Source: Artemisia argyi | Taxonomy: Eukaryota; Streptophyta; Magnoliopsida; Asterales; Asteraceae | NCBI GenBank assembly: GCA_030686995.1 | Contig: CM060691.1 | Coordinates: 92,073,743 to 92,137,742 of the forward strand | Reading direction: 5' to 3' | DNA: 64,000 nucleotides | Shown: piece by piece, positions 23,821 to 34,864 of the stretch | Layout: each line of letters starts with the position of its first letter | How positions within the stretch are numbered: position 1 is the first letter of the stretch | Position numbers and translations under genes: made by a program | Notes under the pieces: generated by a model | What the model saw: the letters and a program-made list of their open reading frames with translations, nothing else | Told to the model about the DNA's origin: nothing | The model's database searches: none

Positions 23821-24258
23821 TATAAACCTACTATGGGTGCAGTGGCGGAAGGTAAAGGATTCAAGGCAAAATCAATGACCTTCAGAAACATAGCATGTCC
23901 TGAAGGCAAACAAGCAATAGCACTAATAGTGCAATCAGAAGGTACGGTGGTGTATTTGGGACGGCCTTGGATGCTTGCAGCAAGGATGGTATTTATTGAG
24001 AGTGATTTGGGTGGCTTTTTGAACCCGGAAGGGTATGCACCTTGGCCGCAGGCTGAGAATGAGAAAACCTGCAAGTTTTTTTAGAATAAAAATAGAGGAC
24101 CTGGTGCGAGTTTGGAGAATAGAGTGAAGTAGAGTTCGTTAAGCATTCTTAAAGACGATGTTCAGGTGCAACCTTATACCGTTGCTACTTTTATTGATGG
24201 TGAACCGTGGTTACAACAGAGTGGTGCACCTTTCCGTCTTGGCTTAGTTGGATCATAG
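23821..24258 (+). pseudogene. Captured pectinesterase fragment with deletion
   Basis: The frame from 23833 encodes AVAEGKGFKAKSMTFRNIAC, PEGKQAIAL, then VVYLGRPWMLAARMVFIESD and GGFLNPEGYAPWPQ. A second frame gives GPGASLENRVK, and further on YTVATFIDGEPWLQQSGAPF with a stop at about 24256. This is the C-terminal catalytic region of plant pectin methylesterase; GRPW carries the conserved Arg. The segment with the catalytic Asp pair is deleted between KQAIAL and VVYLGRPW. The enzyme normally de-esterifies cell-wall pectin. Confidence 0.82.
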
Positions 24259-25530
24259 CTTTATTACCTCTTAAATAGTTTTTACTAGAATATAAATGGG
24301 TTCATAATATGGGTGCTGGTATGCACGGGTCAGGTAATGAATAGAAACGGGTTTGGGTTGAAATAGATTAGCCTTATTATGATTCATGGTGGTTGCTTAT
24401 ATATTTCAATCGGGAGGCTAAGCACATCAATAAAACGACAGAGGTATTGTACTCATGTCCTCATTTAAGTGTTTTCTATGTTCCAGTTGTTAACTTTTTT
24501 TATTACAAGATATAACAGTATAATAGCTACCTAAATGATTCGAACAATGTTGAAAGGTTATACCAAAAGAAAGACGTGGCTGATATTGTTCAACTGGAAC
24601 TTTTTTTTATTACAATTCAGATATAAAGGTATAATAGATTAATAGCTACCTAAATGATTCGAACAATGTTGAATGTTTATACCAAAAGAAAGACGTGGCT
24701 GATATTGTTCATCCAAAAGTTGTCAAATTTTGTCATAGTAAAGATGGTGAATATTATTAATAAAGTAACTACAATATTATTTCCCATATTATTTTATCAC
24801 TGTTTTCATTTAATTTTTTTCAGGTCCGCCTTTCAAATGTTGTTTAACGAGCAACCTGATTTTAGATTGAAATATTCAAAAGACTATGGGCTTGCTCCTG
24901 GAAAGACTATTCTACTCATGTGTCTAATCAAGAGGTTGGCAATCGAGTCATGTTCGGGTTGACCTATTCGGGCTCTCGGGTTGGCGTGCATAACATGTAC
25001 AACATGTTTGTAAACCGTTTAATCTATTTACGTAAATAAGTCATTAGGTCAAGAATCGAGAGGGAATAGGTGGTTGCTACGGATGTGCATGTACCTGACA
25101 TCAAAACAAAGAACCCAGTGTTGGCTAGGCAGGCAGTCAGGGAGAGATAGTTGCAGGAGTCATGGGGAGGTATGAGCTTTGGAAACTCAATACATCCATA
25201 CGTCTCCAGGATTCAAAGTGACAAGGTAACTTTAAATTTTCACTTGGTCTTACATCTATTATTGTGATTGATCTCAAAAATGGGAATTTAAACGTTCCTC
25301 TTTCTTTCATGTAATGCGTTATTTTGCAGGCCCCGTCGCTAGAAATCGAAGAAGAGCAAAGAAGAGTGGCCGAGGAGACGGGGTGGTTTAAGCAAAAGCT
25401 TTATGTGTCATCAAAGATACATAGATGAGTCTATTATCTTTCGTTCTTCATAAATTTTTTAAAGTGTTGCTCAACAATTGTCTTCTAATATTTAGCTTTA
25501 AACAAATTGTAAATAATAATGTTCTAAAGA
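24259..25530 (+). other. Helitron B, unassigned captured pieces and a 120 bp repeat
   Basis: A direct repeat (24520-24590 and 24640-24710, 'tagctacctaaatgattcg', 'aaagaaagacgtggctgat') lies first. Then come two exon-like open stretches: 24822-24961 (NEQPDFRLKYSKDYGLAPGK) and 25330-25427 (PSLEIEEEQRRVAEETGWFK, ending in a stop), with 25082-25225 between (SWGGMSFGNSIHPYVSRIQS). They may be one further captured gene, which I do not recognise. Confidence 0.45.
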
Positions 25531-25539
25531 TGTTTTATT

Positions 25540-26350
25540 TTGCATTTGGACTAAAAGCATATACTTTGTCATGGCGGATAATTTATTAAGTTTTATTTCC
25601 TCTTATTGTATTACAATTCATTTCTTTTTCTTCTTTATTCACTGAATAAATTTTTTTAAATGTTCGTAATTCATCAACCATGTCAACGATATTTATAATT
25701 CAGCCACCGTAGTAGTGTGTAGAGAAAGAATGCACAAGGAAAAGGAGCTTTTATTTAGGTTTGATTTAGTTCTCAATATTTAAGTTTTTACTTTATTCGG
25801 CATTTTAACTAAGAGCATATACTTTGTAATGGCGGATAATTTATTAAGTTTTATTTCCACTTATCAGATTACCATTAATTTTTTTTCTTTATTCACTGTA
25901 TAAATATTTTACGATGTTGGTACTTCATTTACCGTTGCTTAATTTATTCCTTTGTCACTTTTCGAGCCATTTTTTACCCACCTTCTTTCGCTATAGTCAA
26001 ATATGTCAACAATATTCATAAGCTTACGGAAAAAAACAATTAAAATGTACGTCAAGCTCGCCTTTTCATAAAATATTTTAAACATAAACTAATACCATAA
26101 CAAAATTAAATAAACTCGACGTCCTTAAAAATAATTATCCGATAACTAACACGATAAAAATTACTAAAAATTTAAAATAACAAAACAAATCTTCTTTTTT
26201 TTAAATACAAAAAAATTATTAAAAAGTACATCAAGCTCCCCTTCTCTTAAAATTTTTTAAACGTAAACTAACACCATAACAAAATTAAATAAAATCGACA
26301 GCCTTAAAAATAATTTTTCATTAACTGACATCATAAAAATTATAATTACA
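25540..26350 (+). repeat. Helitron B 3' subterminal tandem repeats
   Basis: Two direct repeats: 'gcatatactttgt(c/a)atggcgg' plus following 40 bp at ~25558 and ~25817; and a ~185 bp unit containing 'aaactaa(t/c)accataacaaaa' at ~26090 and ~26268. The second runs into the terminal hairpin. Helitron C has comparable subterminal sequence near 34000-34470, including a degenerate second hairpin. Confidence 0.7.
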
Positions 26351-26356
26351 AGTCAT

Positions 26357-26387
26357 GCCCGCCCATCGGGCGGGCTTCGACATCTAG
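26357..26387 (+). terminator. Helitron B 3' terminus (hairpin plus CTAG)
   Basis: gcccgccc-atc-gggcgggc at 26357-26375 forms a perfect 8 bp GC stem. It is followed by ttcgacat and CTAG. In Helitrons this hairpin acts as the rolling-circle termination signal. Confidence 0.9.
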
Positions 26388-26803
<416 letters not shown>

Positions 26804-27086
26804 TTGCTTGCACATAACCTAGATACGTCATTAGTTGACTTTCTAGAACTCCAGGAAATTGTTCTTTATCGAACCCTTTCCTTCCCCCCTCGCGTTATTT
26901 TATTAAGTCCTCTTTTAGGAGACTCATGATGATGAAGGGATATGAGTCAAGTGGAATTTTATCATGCAAGAACGCCTTCGCACGTGAACACTATAGATGA
27001 AACAAACTCCTCTAGCCGACGTTATCCTATCTCCGCTACTATCTTTCAAACCTCACCCATCAACCCATTTTTCACTCACACTTATA

Positions 27087-27155
<69 letters not shown>

Positions 27156-28131
27156 TTATTCACATATTCTCGAACACACCTCAAACCCTTCATCAACTTA
27201 ACACTTTGATCATTTTATCCGAAATTGTCAAAGGTATATTTTAATTATCAAAACAGTAATTAAAAATTGTTAAAAATTTTATCATCGTGCCAATAAACGT
27301 TTACGTATTTTTGATATATTATAAATCTAATTATATATGTATAAATATTTTTGTTCCAGAAACTAATTCCGCGAAGTTTTGAAAATTTCAAAGGCGACCC
27401 CCTTAATAATTAAGGGGACCGGCTTGTTATCGAGGGCGGTCCCCTTAATGTTTAAGGGGACCGGCCATCTGACACTTCTAAATCCGTTTTCCTCCTTAAT
27501 TCTATTCCCAAACACTCCATTTGCTCATTCACTTCTTCCCAACTGCTGCTGAGTACGAACCAAAACACCCAAAACCATCAAAATCCTTCATCATATCACC
27601 AATCCGGGGTTGTTTCGCAAGGGGCAAACATCAACCAAACATATAACATCTTTTGTAAGTTTTCCAACATGCATTTCATCATATTTTATTCGATTTGGTG
27701 TCTAATCAATAATTATGCATTTTATTAAAATTTATTTTAATTCGATTTTAAGTGAAATAGAAGCTAGAAATTGAACTACCAAATGCTCCCCATTGGATTA
27801 GGATGATGTTTTGCAACTCAAATTTAGTGTAACATATCATCTTGTCAAAAATCATTAATCGCCCATAAACCCTTGTTGAATTTTATTTTTCAAGAGGCAC
27901 ATTGTTGATATAACTCTCAAAAACCACTTAAAACTTACTACATTACATTGTTTTAACGTCCTAAACAATCAAAACATACTTTTCAATTTGTTATAAAATG
28001 GTTCATGAAGACAACATGGGCGTTTGGTTCATGAACAAACTATAACTATATGTAGTTATTTGAAACTTAAAACTTGTTCATAAAACTTGTTAATACTACT
28101 AAAATCAATAGACGTCATCAAGATATATAAT

Positions 28132-28185
<54 letters not shown>

Positions 28186-28578
28186 ATGTTTTAGGATGTT
28201 TTTATCTAGTTAAGGGAGCGTTTGGTTTATCTCGAAAATGATATTTTTGAAAACTAAAATTCGCATTTTAATCTTTTAAACAAGCTTATGTTGTGTCAAA
28301 CTCTTACGAAATGGAAGATATATAATCTAATATATATCTAGCCTTATTTCGAAATGAATTATGATATCATACTCTTTGATATTATATATTCTAAACGAGT
28401 TTAAAATCAAAATAAAAGGAACATTATGAAACTACTTCATTGAATATTTTTTTTTTGTGTCGAAGTAGAATTTCGTTCCACATATATTGCATATAATTAT
28501 ATATACATATATATAACATATGCATGATAGTTGTTTTTATATTAATTCTATTTTTGTTGTTATATTGTTTAGGTGAAA
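26804..28578 (+). other. Leader of accessory ORF 1, with 5' UTR intron
   Basis: Internal region of copia-like element 1 after Helitron B. It contains a (TA)n array (27095-27150) preceded by 'cttttttatatata', the palindrome cluster at 27393-27467, and a likely spliced leader: donor ttttgtaagt (GT at 27655) and acceptor ttgtttag (AG at 28571-28572), seven bases before the ATG at 28579. The 918 bp intron contains another TA array (28135-28183). No coding sequence is recognised. Confidence 0.55.
27393..27467 (+). promoter_or_regulatory. CCCCTTAA/TTAAGGGG palindrome cluster upstream of ORF 1
   Basis: Two successive full palindromes, gaccccctta-at-aattaaggggacc and cggtccccttaatgtttaag with its ggggaccgg completion. 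The order is forward-reverse-forward-reverse, unlike the forward-forward-reverse-reverse order of the LTR copies. It lies about 190 bp before the leader splice donor. Confidence 0.65.
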
Positions 28579-29730
28579 ATGCCTAAGACCACGGTTGGTG
28601 ATGTATCCAAAACCAAACAATACATTCCAAATGTCTCTTCTACTCCCGGCATGTCTCCTTCAGTTGCATGTTTCTATCGTCCTATTGAAAATAGAAACAT
28701 TCACGAAGGAAGAATTGTCGATCCATCTTTCTATGAATCTGATGACACCGAACGAATGTTCTCCAATATTCGTTTTGAATGTCTTTTCCAAATCAACGAA
28801 CCTATCATTCCTCGTTTTATCCTCGACTTCTATAGCCAAGTGACGGTGCAAACCGATCCCTATGGTCATCTCCTCATTTCCTTCATGATTCAAAATCAAT
28901 TCATTACTCTTACTCTTGCTCAATTTGGACAAATTCTTATAATCCCATTCAACGGCCAAGCCGTTTTCTCAAATGAATGGGATCTCTCCACTCTTGAGAG
29001 AAATCGTCCTCAGGATGGCCCATACTATTCTGAGATTCCTAGTCCTGAAGACATTCGTCGAATGCTTGAACTAGAACGTCGTACGACTAGTCAAGTAATC
29101 AAGTCGAAGAATGTCGATATTCATGCCAATCAAATCCTCCTTAAAGAGCTAAGCCAAGATATGAAGAAGTGGGAAGAACTCATTTGAGAGAATGCGTTTG
29201 GTACTGGTGGTCACCGTGATCATGTCACGGCGAGCATTGCCCACATGCTTTATTGTGTTATTGCTGAAGAGCAATACAATTTGGCTTATCTTTTTGTTCA
29301 TCGAATCATGTCCTCCAAAAACACCCCAAATGCCAATCTTCCTTACGGTATGTTTCTCACACGACTTTATCGTTATGTGATGGAACATTACCCACATCTT
29401 CAAAGAGACTACTACGTTCATATCCTTCCTACTTTGAACCAACTTACTCGTGTTCGTACTCGTCGTCCTCGTAGTGACAAAGGAAAATCTCGTGTTCCTT
29501 TGTACTCTAGGCCTCGTAGTTCTACATCTCATCGTGATGACGATGATGATGAGGAGGAAAACACCTCACGTGTTAGTACTCCATCCCCCACGACCTTTGT
29601 TGAAGATCTTTCCGATATTGATGATACCGAGTATCAAATTCCTCTTCCTCATGAACGTACCGATGAGCTTCTCTTCACTCGTCAAACGTCTATCATCAAC
29701 CGTCAAAAACAAATGCATGAAGAATTTTGA
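28579..29730 (+). pseudogene. Accessory ORF 1 of the copia-like family, one stop
   Basis: One frame of 383 codons from ATG 28579 to TGA 29728-29730, broken only by TGA at 29185-29187 (E-E-L-I-stop-E-N-A-F-G). A CGA to TGA change is the simplest cause. The first part (FYSQVTVQTDPYGHLLISFM, FITLTLAQFGQILIIPF) and the part after the stop (HVTASIAHMLYCVIAEEQYN, LPYGMFLTRLYRYVMEHYP) look like a globular helical domain. The tail is Arg-rich then Asp/Glu-rich. I recall similar ORFs as abundant retrotransposon-associated proteins in Asteraceae, of unknown function. It could be a second capsid-like or host-interaction protein. It has its own spliced leader. Confidence 0.65.
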
Positions 29731-30139
29731 GGAGGATTCAAATCCGTTGGGAAGATGTTTAGGAAGATGCTTGGAAAGAAAAAGAAGTAGAAGATATTGA
29801 CATGTTGCTACTTGTTATTACTTGTTTCTTTTAGACATTTGTATGGTTTGCTATTTGTCCGATTTATTCGGAAATACTTGTGTTATTTCTTGTGTTATTT
29901 GGAATGATGTTTAGACTTTTATTATTACCATGCTTCTATCATAATGTTATGCCATGCTTCTTTTCACGATGGATTATAATATGTTAATTTGCATGCAAAA
30001 TTTGATTATATGTATATATGTTTATATATCATCATTCTTAGAGTATGTACTTCTAATAGAGCTTGCTGGAAAAACACACTTGAAAAATCACCAAATTTTG
30101 CAAATTTTGGGTTTCTGGTCGTCTGGGAAAACACTAGAT
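29731..30139. other. Spacer between accessory ORFs
   Basis: AT-rich 3' UTR-like sequence with no coding signal. 'tgttatttcttgtgttattt' direct repetition at 29880-29900. Confidence 0.6.
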
Positions 30140-30363
30140 GGGCGGCCCCCTTAATTCCCTAGGTAGTCCCCTTAATTATTAAGGGGGCCGGCATACAATT
30201 AAGGGGACCGGCCATCTGGAACTGGATTCACTGTTTTCTTTTGCATCTTGTGAACCCTTTCTCTAGTTTCAGCTACCATTTCCCATTTTAACCCAACTGA
30301 TTTTAGAATCTCATTCAACCATTTCAAATACATACCTAAATCAACCATTTCCATACTATAAAT
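30140..30363 (+). promoter_or_regulatory. Palindrome cluster and TATA box upstream of accessory ORF 2
   Basis: ggcggcccccttaa and gtccccttaa, then ttaagggggccggc and ttaaggggaccggcc at 30140-30213 (forward-forward-reverse-reverse). A TATA-like ctataaatt stands at 30356-30364, 50 bp before the ATG at 30414. This arrangement repeats that of the LTR promoter and suggests an internal promoter for ORF 2. Confidence 0.6.
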
Positions 30364-30413
30364 TCCCTCCACAATGACCATACTTCATCTCATCATTCAC
30401 CATCTTAATCATC

Positions 30414-31014
30414 ATGACTCCACCAAGCACCTCACACTCCAAAACCTCCAAGAAACAAAAACTTGTGGTCATCCCCCCAAAACAACTCTTCATTGACTTA
30501 ACAAATGAAGACAACAAAACACCATCACCTCCACCCAACTGCTCATCCCCAAGTGCACCCAATGCACCATCTAAAACACCTTCCACTCATGGAACTTCCT
30601 CATCCTCCATACCCTCAACCTCATCAATCAATGACTACATCAACTCACACTTGTCACCACAAGTATCATCACCACCTCCTACACAAGAACCCATGTCCAC
30701 CCATCTTACCATCTCACTTTCACTAATAACACCACTTGATGCTCATCTCTCATCTCCACCAATTACACCACCATTTTTTGCCAATCTCGTGCCTTGGAGG
30801 CTACTTGAATCCCATGGGGATACTTATCTTTGTTGCATCCACAACCGCACGGTCATCTTTGGCCTTAGAGATGAAATTCAATATATGTTTTTCATATATT
30901 GAACATTTGCTTACCAACCCACCACCACCACCAACTCCACCATCCTCTCCAATAATTCCTCCACCACAATTCTCACCCATTCCTTCACCATTACCATCAT
31001 GCTCTCCTAATTAA
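30414..31014 (+). pseudogene. Accessory ORF 2 (SIM-like, Pro-rich) with frameshift
   Basis: ATG 30414 opens a frame starting MTPPSTSHSKTSKKQKLVVI, then PPKQLFIDLTNEDNKTPSPP. The F-I-D-L-T core followed by acidic residues fits a SUMO-interacting motif, preceded by a basic K-K-Q-K stretch. A Ser/Pro-rich linker leads to a short conserved block, LVPWRLLESHGDTYLCCIHN and RTVIFGLRDEIQYMF. One extra T in a T run near 30890 then causes a stop at 30900. In the next frame the Pro-rich tail continues to TAA at 31012-31014. The diverged copy in element 2 lacks the extra T, supporting the frameshift. No known enzyme family. Function unknown. Confidence 0.6.
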
Positions 31015-31509
31015 GCATCTCTTATGCTTAATAAATAAAGCCTCTACCACCCTTTTGCTTGCAAGCTCTATGAAAACCATGTACTTTTTGCATGATGATG
31101 TATTTTCCTAGTTGCTTATTTGTGAACTAGCTTTTCTACTTGTAATTCAAATTGATACTTGTATGTTGTGTCTTGACACAACCACTTATTTAATATGAAT
31201 GATTTCTTTTCAAACATGCTTTATTTTTTTTATCACCTTATACATGTTTGCATGCATATACTTTTGCTTCTAATATTTTTTTTGCAAAGCATTCCATAGC
31301 TCGTTCTCTTGGTGCCCCCAAACGAGGGGGAGTACACATCAAGGGGGAGTTTCTACCCGTCAATTTTTCACGTTTGAAAATTGTTGGCAAAACCTTTTTG
31401 ATTCTACAAAAAGGGGGAGAAGTAAATATAAACTCACTAAAATACTTGTTTAAAAAATAATTTTTGAGTTAATGAGTTTAAGTTTTGTAATCATCAAAAA
31501 GGGGGAGAT
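31015..31509 (+). other. 3' internal region with repeated aagggggag words and polypurine tract
   Basis: Contains 'cgagggggagtacac', 'caagggggag', 'aaaagggggagaag' and finally 'aaaaagggggagat' (31496-31509) directly before the LTR2 start TGTTGAT. The last is the polypurine tract that primes plus-strand synthesis; the others may be auxiliary tracts. Around 31228-31250 lies the site that corresponds to the Helitron C insertion in element 2. Confidence 0.7.
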
Positions 31510-32758
31510 TGTTGATATAAACAATGCTTTAAAAGGTTATTAATATCTCTCAATAAACCTATGTTTTGATAATCACAAAACTTAAATCAAATTAAGTCAA
31601 GATTAAGAAGTAAACAAGTATTTGGTAACAAATATTTACTTCTACATCTAATATCACTTAAGGTATGCATAAACTAAGCATCTTATGCATTACATGATCA
31701 AACGAAATTTTGTCTTAAGACATAACATCTTATAAAATGATATAAATATTTTATATATATTTGTAAATCATTTTTGGTAATGCTATATTAAACCACAAAG
31801 ATATGATTTCAAATTTCCAACCAAAAAGGGCAAATTTTATCCATAAAAACTTTTCCAACGTTCAGGAGGGCGGCCCCCTTAATTTTACTAGGCGGCCCCC
31901 TTAATGATTAAGGGGATCGACCTTTAATTAAGGGGACCGGCACGCTCCCGAACAGTAAAATCTGGCCCTATAAATATTGGATTATTTCACACATTTTCCT
32001 CACCTTTATGCACTATAAACTTTCTGATCCAACCTCCATTTCTAGATCCAAAAATCCTTTGATCATATAATTCATAAGTCTTTGTTTCCAAGTGATCCAA
32101 AGCTTCATCCATTCAAGTGCAAGAAGAAGAACACTTCTCTACATCCATCTAATTGTAGTAGTGTTGTGAATAGCTAGTTTCATATTGTAGTTGTGTTAGA
32201 TATTTGTAAAAGTGTTGTGTAAATTTGTTGATTGTAGAAACTAGGTGTGTTGTAAAGTAGTTTAGTAGTTGTGAATTAGTTGTGCATAGAAGAAGGTGTG
32301 AAGTTGTGAAGGTGTGAAGCCTTGAAGAAGTTGTGAAGAAGGTGTGAAGCCTTGAAGAAGTCGTGAGATTGGTTCTAGCTACGATTAGAACTCGACATTT
32401 AGCTTAGTGTCGTTAACTCGTGTAAGCCAAGGTGTGTAAGGTTTCTCCACCATAAGGAGTTTGTTGACATAGTGAAGAAAACTCTCGAGTGTGGTACTCG
32501 GGGAGTGGAGTAGGGCAAGGAAGGTGTCCTTGTAGCCGAACCACTATAAATTCACGTGTTGTGGTTTGATCTTTCTAACTCTAACTTTTCTTCATTACAT
32601 TTCAATACTTTCATTATTACATTAGAATTGCTTATATTGGTTGTCATTTGAATTCACTTGAGATCGAATCGAAAGTTTTTAATAAGCTACAAAATATTTT
32701 GGTAATAAACTTTTAAAAGGACGTAAAACTATTCAACCCCCCCTTCTAGTTTTCCACA
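31510..32758 (+). repeat. LTR2 of copia-like element 1
   Basis: 1249 bp, TGTTGATATAAA to TTCCACA. Palindrome cluster at 31867-31940 (one half-site mutated, ggggatcgacc) and TATA box at 31968-31976, 28 bp downstream. It is nearly identical to LTR1 outside the ~100 bp block at about 32458-32560 and a shorter 'gaagaaggtgtgaag' repeat. It is followed by a primer-binding site, so it also acts as the 5' LTR of a truncated second unit. Confidence 0.9.
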
Positions 32759-33066
32759 ATTGGTATCAGGAGCCACGTCTAGCAAGATCTTTAAAATATA
32801 TTGTATTTTAAAACTTGTAACGATCTATGGAATCCGAAAAATATTTAGAAGGGCAATCTATGCAAAGACCACCACTATTTGAAAGTGATGGATTTTTATA
32901 TTGGAAAAATCGATTCGAAACTTATGTGAAGTCAAAAGATCTAGATCTTTGGCATGTTATTACTAATGGTGATTTTTTACCTATTCAAAATAACCCTGAA
33001 ACTAAGAAAGATGAAATCATACCTTTTGAAAAATAAAATGATGATTTAAAAAGAAAACTTGCTAAA
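32759..33066 (+). pseudogene. Restarted gag 5' fragment after LTR2
   Basis: Primer-binding site TGGTATCAGGAGCC at 32761, ATG at 32827, and 69 codons identical to the start of gag, then TAA at 33034-33036 (CAA to TAA). Homology stops at about 33066 ('aaacttgctaaa'), exactly where the inverted LTR of element 2 begins. Confidence 0.85.
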
Positions 33067-33639
33067 GGTGAGGAAAAATTGAGAGGATTTGGACAGAAAG
33101 TTTCAGTGCAAAAGGTGAGGAAAAATTGTAGGATTGAACCTGTATTTATAGGCAAAAGTTTCTGACAACAGGAGCGTGCCGGCCCCCTTAATTCATGACC
33201 GGCCCCCTTAAAATTAAGGGCGCCGCCCCTTATAATTTAGGGGGCTGCTCACCTGTAATGGCCAGAAACTTTTGTCTTTTCTGAGGAAAGTTTATTTGGT
33301 GAAGATTTAACTGATTTTGGTTAAAAATTTGAATTCATATATTTATTATGAATTAAACATTTTTCTTTAATTACCAAAAGTGTTTTTCTAAATATATAAA
33401 ATGTTTATACCATTTTATATAATTTGTAATTATTAAATAAACCTTCCTTTGATCATAAAATGTATTAGACAATTGTTTATTCATACGTTAAATGATTTAG
33501 TTGGATGCAATGATATTTTGTCACTAAATACTTGTTTACGTAATGATTTTACATTTAATAATTTTACATTTTGTGATCGTCAAAACGTAGGGATATCAAG
33601 AAATATTAATAACGTTTTTACACGTTATTTATATCAACA
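33067..33639 (-). repeat. Truncated, diverged LTR of copia-like element 2
   Basis: On the minus strand it starts TGTTGATATAAATAAC at 33639 and follows the LTR1 order at clearly lower identity: 'gtaaacaagtattt', palindrome cluster (33177-33247), TATA box cctataaata (complement of 33141-33150), 'cctcaccttttgcactgaaa'. It ends near the expected transcription start region at 33067. The inner side at 33640 carries agaggggagat, the polypurine tract, so this is the 3' LTR of element 2. Confidence 0.75.
33177..33247 (-). promoter_or_regulatory. Palindrome cluster of element 2 LTR
   Basis: On the minus strand: agccccctaaatta, ggcggcgcccttaa, ttaagggggccgg and ttaagggggccggc. One half-site is degenerate. 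The TATA box lies 26 bp further downstream on the minus strand, the same spacing as in LTR1 and LTR2. Confidence 0.6.
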
Positions 33640-33879
33640 ATCTCCCCTCTTTTGATGATTACAAAATCTAAACTCATTAAATAAAAAATTATTATATATG
33701 CAAGTATTTAGTGAGTTCATATCACTTCTTCCCCTTTTTGTGAACATCAAAAAGGTTATCCCGATGTTGTATGAGCTCCCCCTTTATGGGTACTCCCCCT
33801 CGTTTTAAGGTTACACGACAAATCGAGATATGGAATGCTTGCAAAAATATTTAGAACAAATAATATATATGATCCATGA

Positions 33880-33883
<4 letters not shown>

Positions 33884-33965
<82 letters not shown>
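33884..33965. repeat. (TA)n array at Helitron C 3' flank
   Basis: About 80 bp of TA next to the CTAG terminus. The matching array on the other side is 44771-44834. Confidence 0.95.
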
Positions 33966-33966
<1 letters not shown>

Positions 33967-34569
33967 TAGACTTCAAAGCCCGCCCGATGGGCGGGCATTA
34001 CTTATAAATATCATTCGCATAGTTTTCTATAGCGAAAGAAGGGTGGCAAATAATTGTATGCATATTTTATAGTTTTGCATAATAGTTTTTATGTTTTTTT
34101 TTTCTTGGACATGTATACCTATATAAGTGTTAATTTTGTTTCGATATTTAGTGTATTTTTTACAAACAATAGATATGTGAAATACATTATAAATATTTAG
34201 AGTGTTTGCAATATCTATAGGTGTAATGTAATAAGTTAACGAAAACTAAGATATAAACATACCAAATTTGTTATTGAATGCATTAAAAACGAAAAGAAAT
34301 AAACGGTTACCGAATATGAGAGAAGAAAGTTTCAAAGTGGTACGCAAGAACAAAGTATTAAAGCATAACCCGCCCGATAGGTGTGCGAGCCTTTTGAATA
34401 TTGTTAAAAAAAACTTAAGTTATGGAAAATAAGCTATAAACATACCAAATTATTTATTGATTTCATTAAGATCGAATAATCAAATTCTTAAGAGATTTCG
34501 GAAAATCAATATCAATTATAGACTCATAACTGGTATGCTCAGTCTCTAAAGAAAAAGTATATCGCTTAT

Positions 34570-34864
34570 CTTGAAACAAACATTAAAAGTTTAGTTAACT
34601 TAATGATATATAGGATTACTAAGCTGTTGTTGGTTCCACTGTGGCGCTCAAAAAGCCTCCTTGGGATTTCACCGTCAATGGTTCTCATTGAATCCGACAA
34701 CTTCTACATCAAACACCTTGAAACAAACATTAAAAGTTTAGTTAACTTAATGATATATAGGATTACTAAGCTGTGGCTGGTTCCACTGTGGCGCTCAAAA
34801 AGCCTCCTTGGGATTTCACCTTCAATGGTTCTCATTGAATCCGACAACTTCTACATCAAACACC
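34570..34864 (+). repeat. 147 bp tandem duplication
   Basis: 34570-34716 is repeated at 34717-34863 with few changes (ctgttgttgg versus ctgtggctgg). The period is divisible by three, so a plus-strand ORF (34603-35094) stays open with a 49-residue repeat, but it shows no known domain and is probably incidental. Confidence 0.85.

Larger units (their letters stand above)
18166..26387 (+). mobile_element. Helitron B, gene-capturing, ~8.2 kb
   Basis: The 5' end is TCTATATTATATATAACAGG at 18166, followed by AGGCG; two bases to the left (18164) is an equally possible start. The 3' end is a hairpin of 8 bp stems (26357-26375), then 8 nt, then CTAG (26384-26387), followed by T. These are the canonical Helitron features (5' TC, 3' hairpin and CTRR, insertion between A and T, no target duplication). 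Both ends lie in (TA)n, inside the copia-like element. The interior holds pieces of AGD-type ArfGAP, PP2C, CAMTA-like, bZIP, fumarase, SAHH and pectinesterase genes, all in plus orientation, with introns partly kept. No Rep/helicase is found, so it is non-autonomous. Confidence 0.85.

Noticed and set aside
26357..26375. GC hairpin as a bacterial-type transcription terminator
   Set aside because: Context (TC start, CTAG end, AT target, plant sequence) shows a Helitron 3' terminus.
30505..30726. His/Pro-rich ORF, and its counterpart at 53125-53367
   Set aside because: Alternative frame of the Ser/Pro-rich linker of accessory ORF 2.
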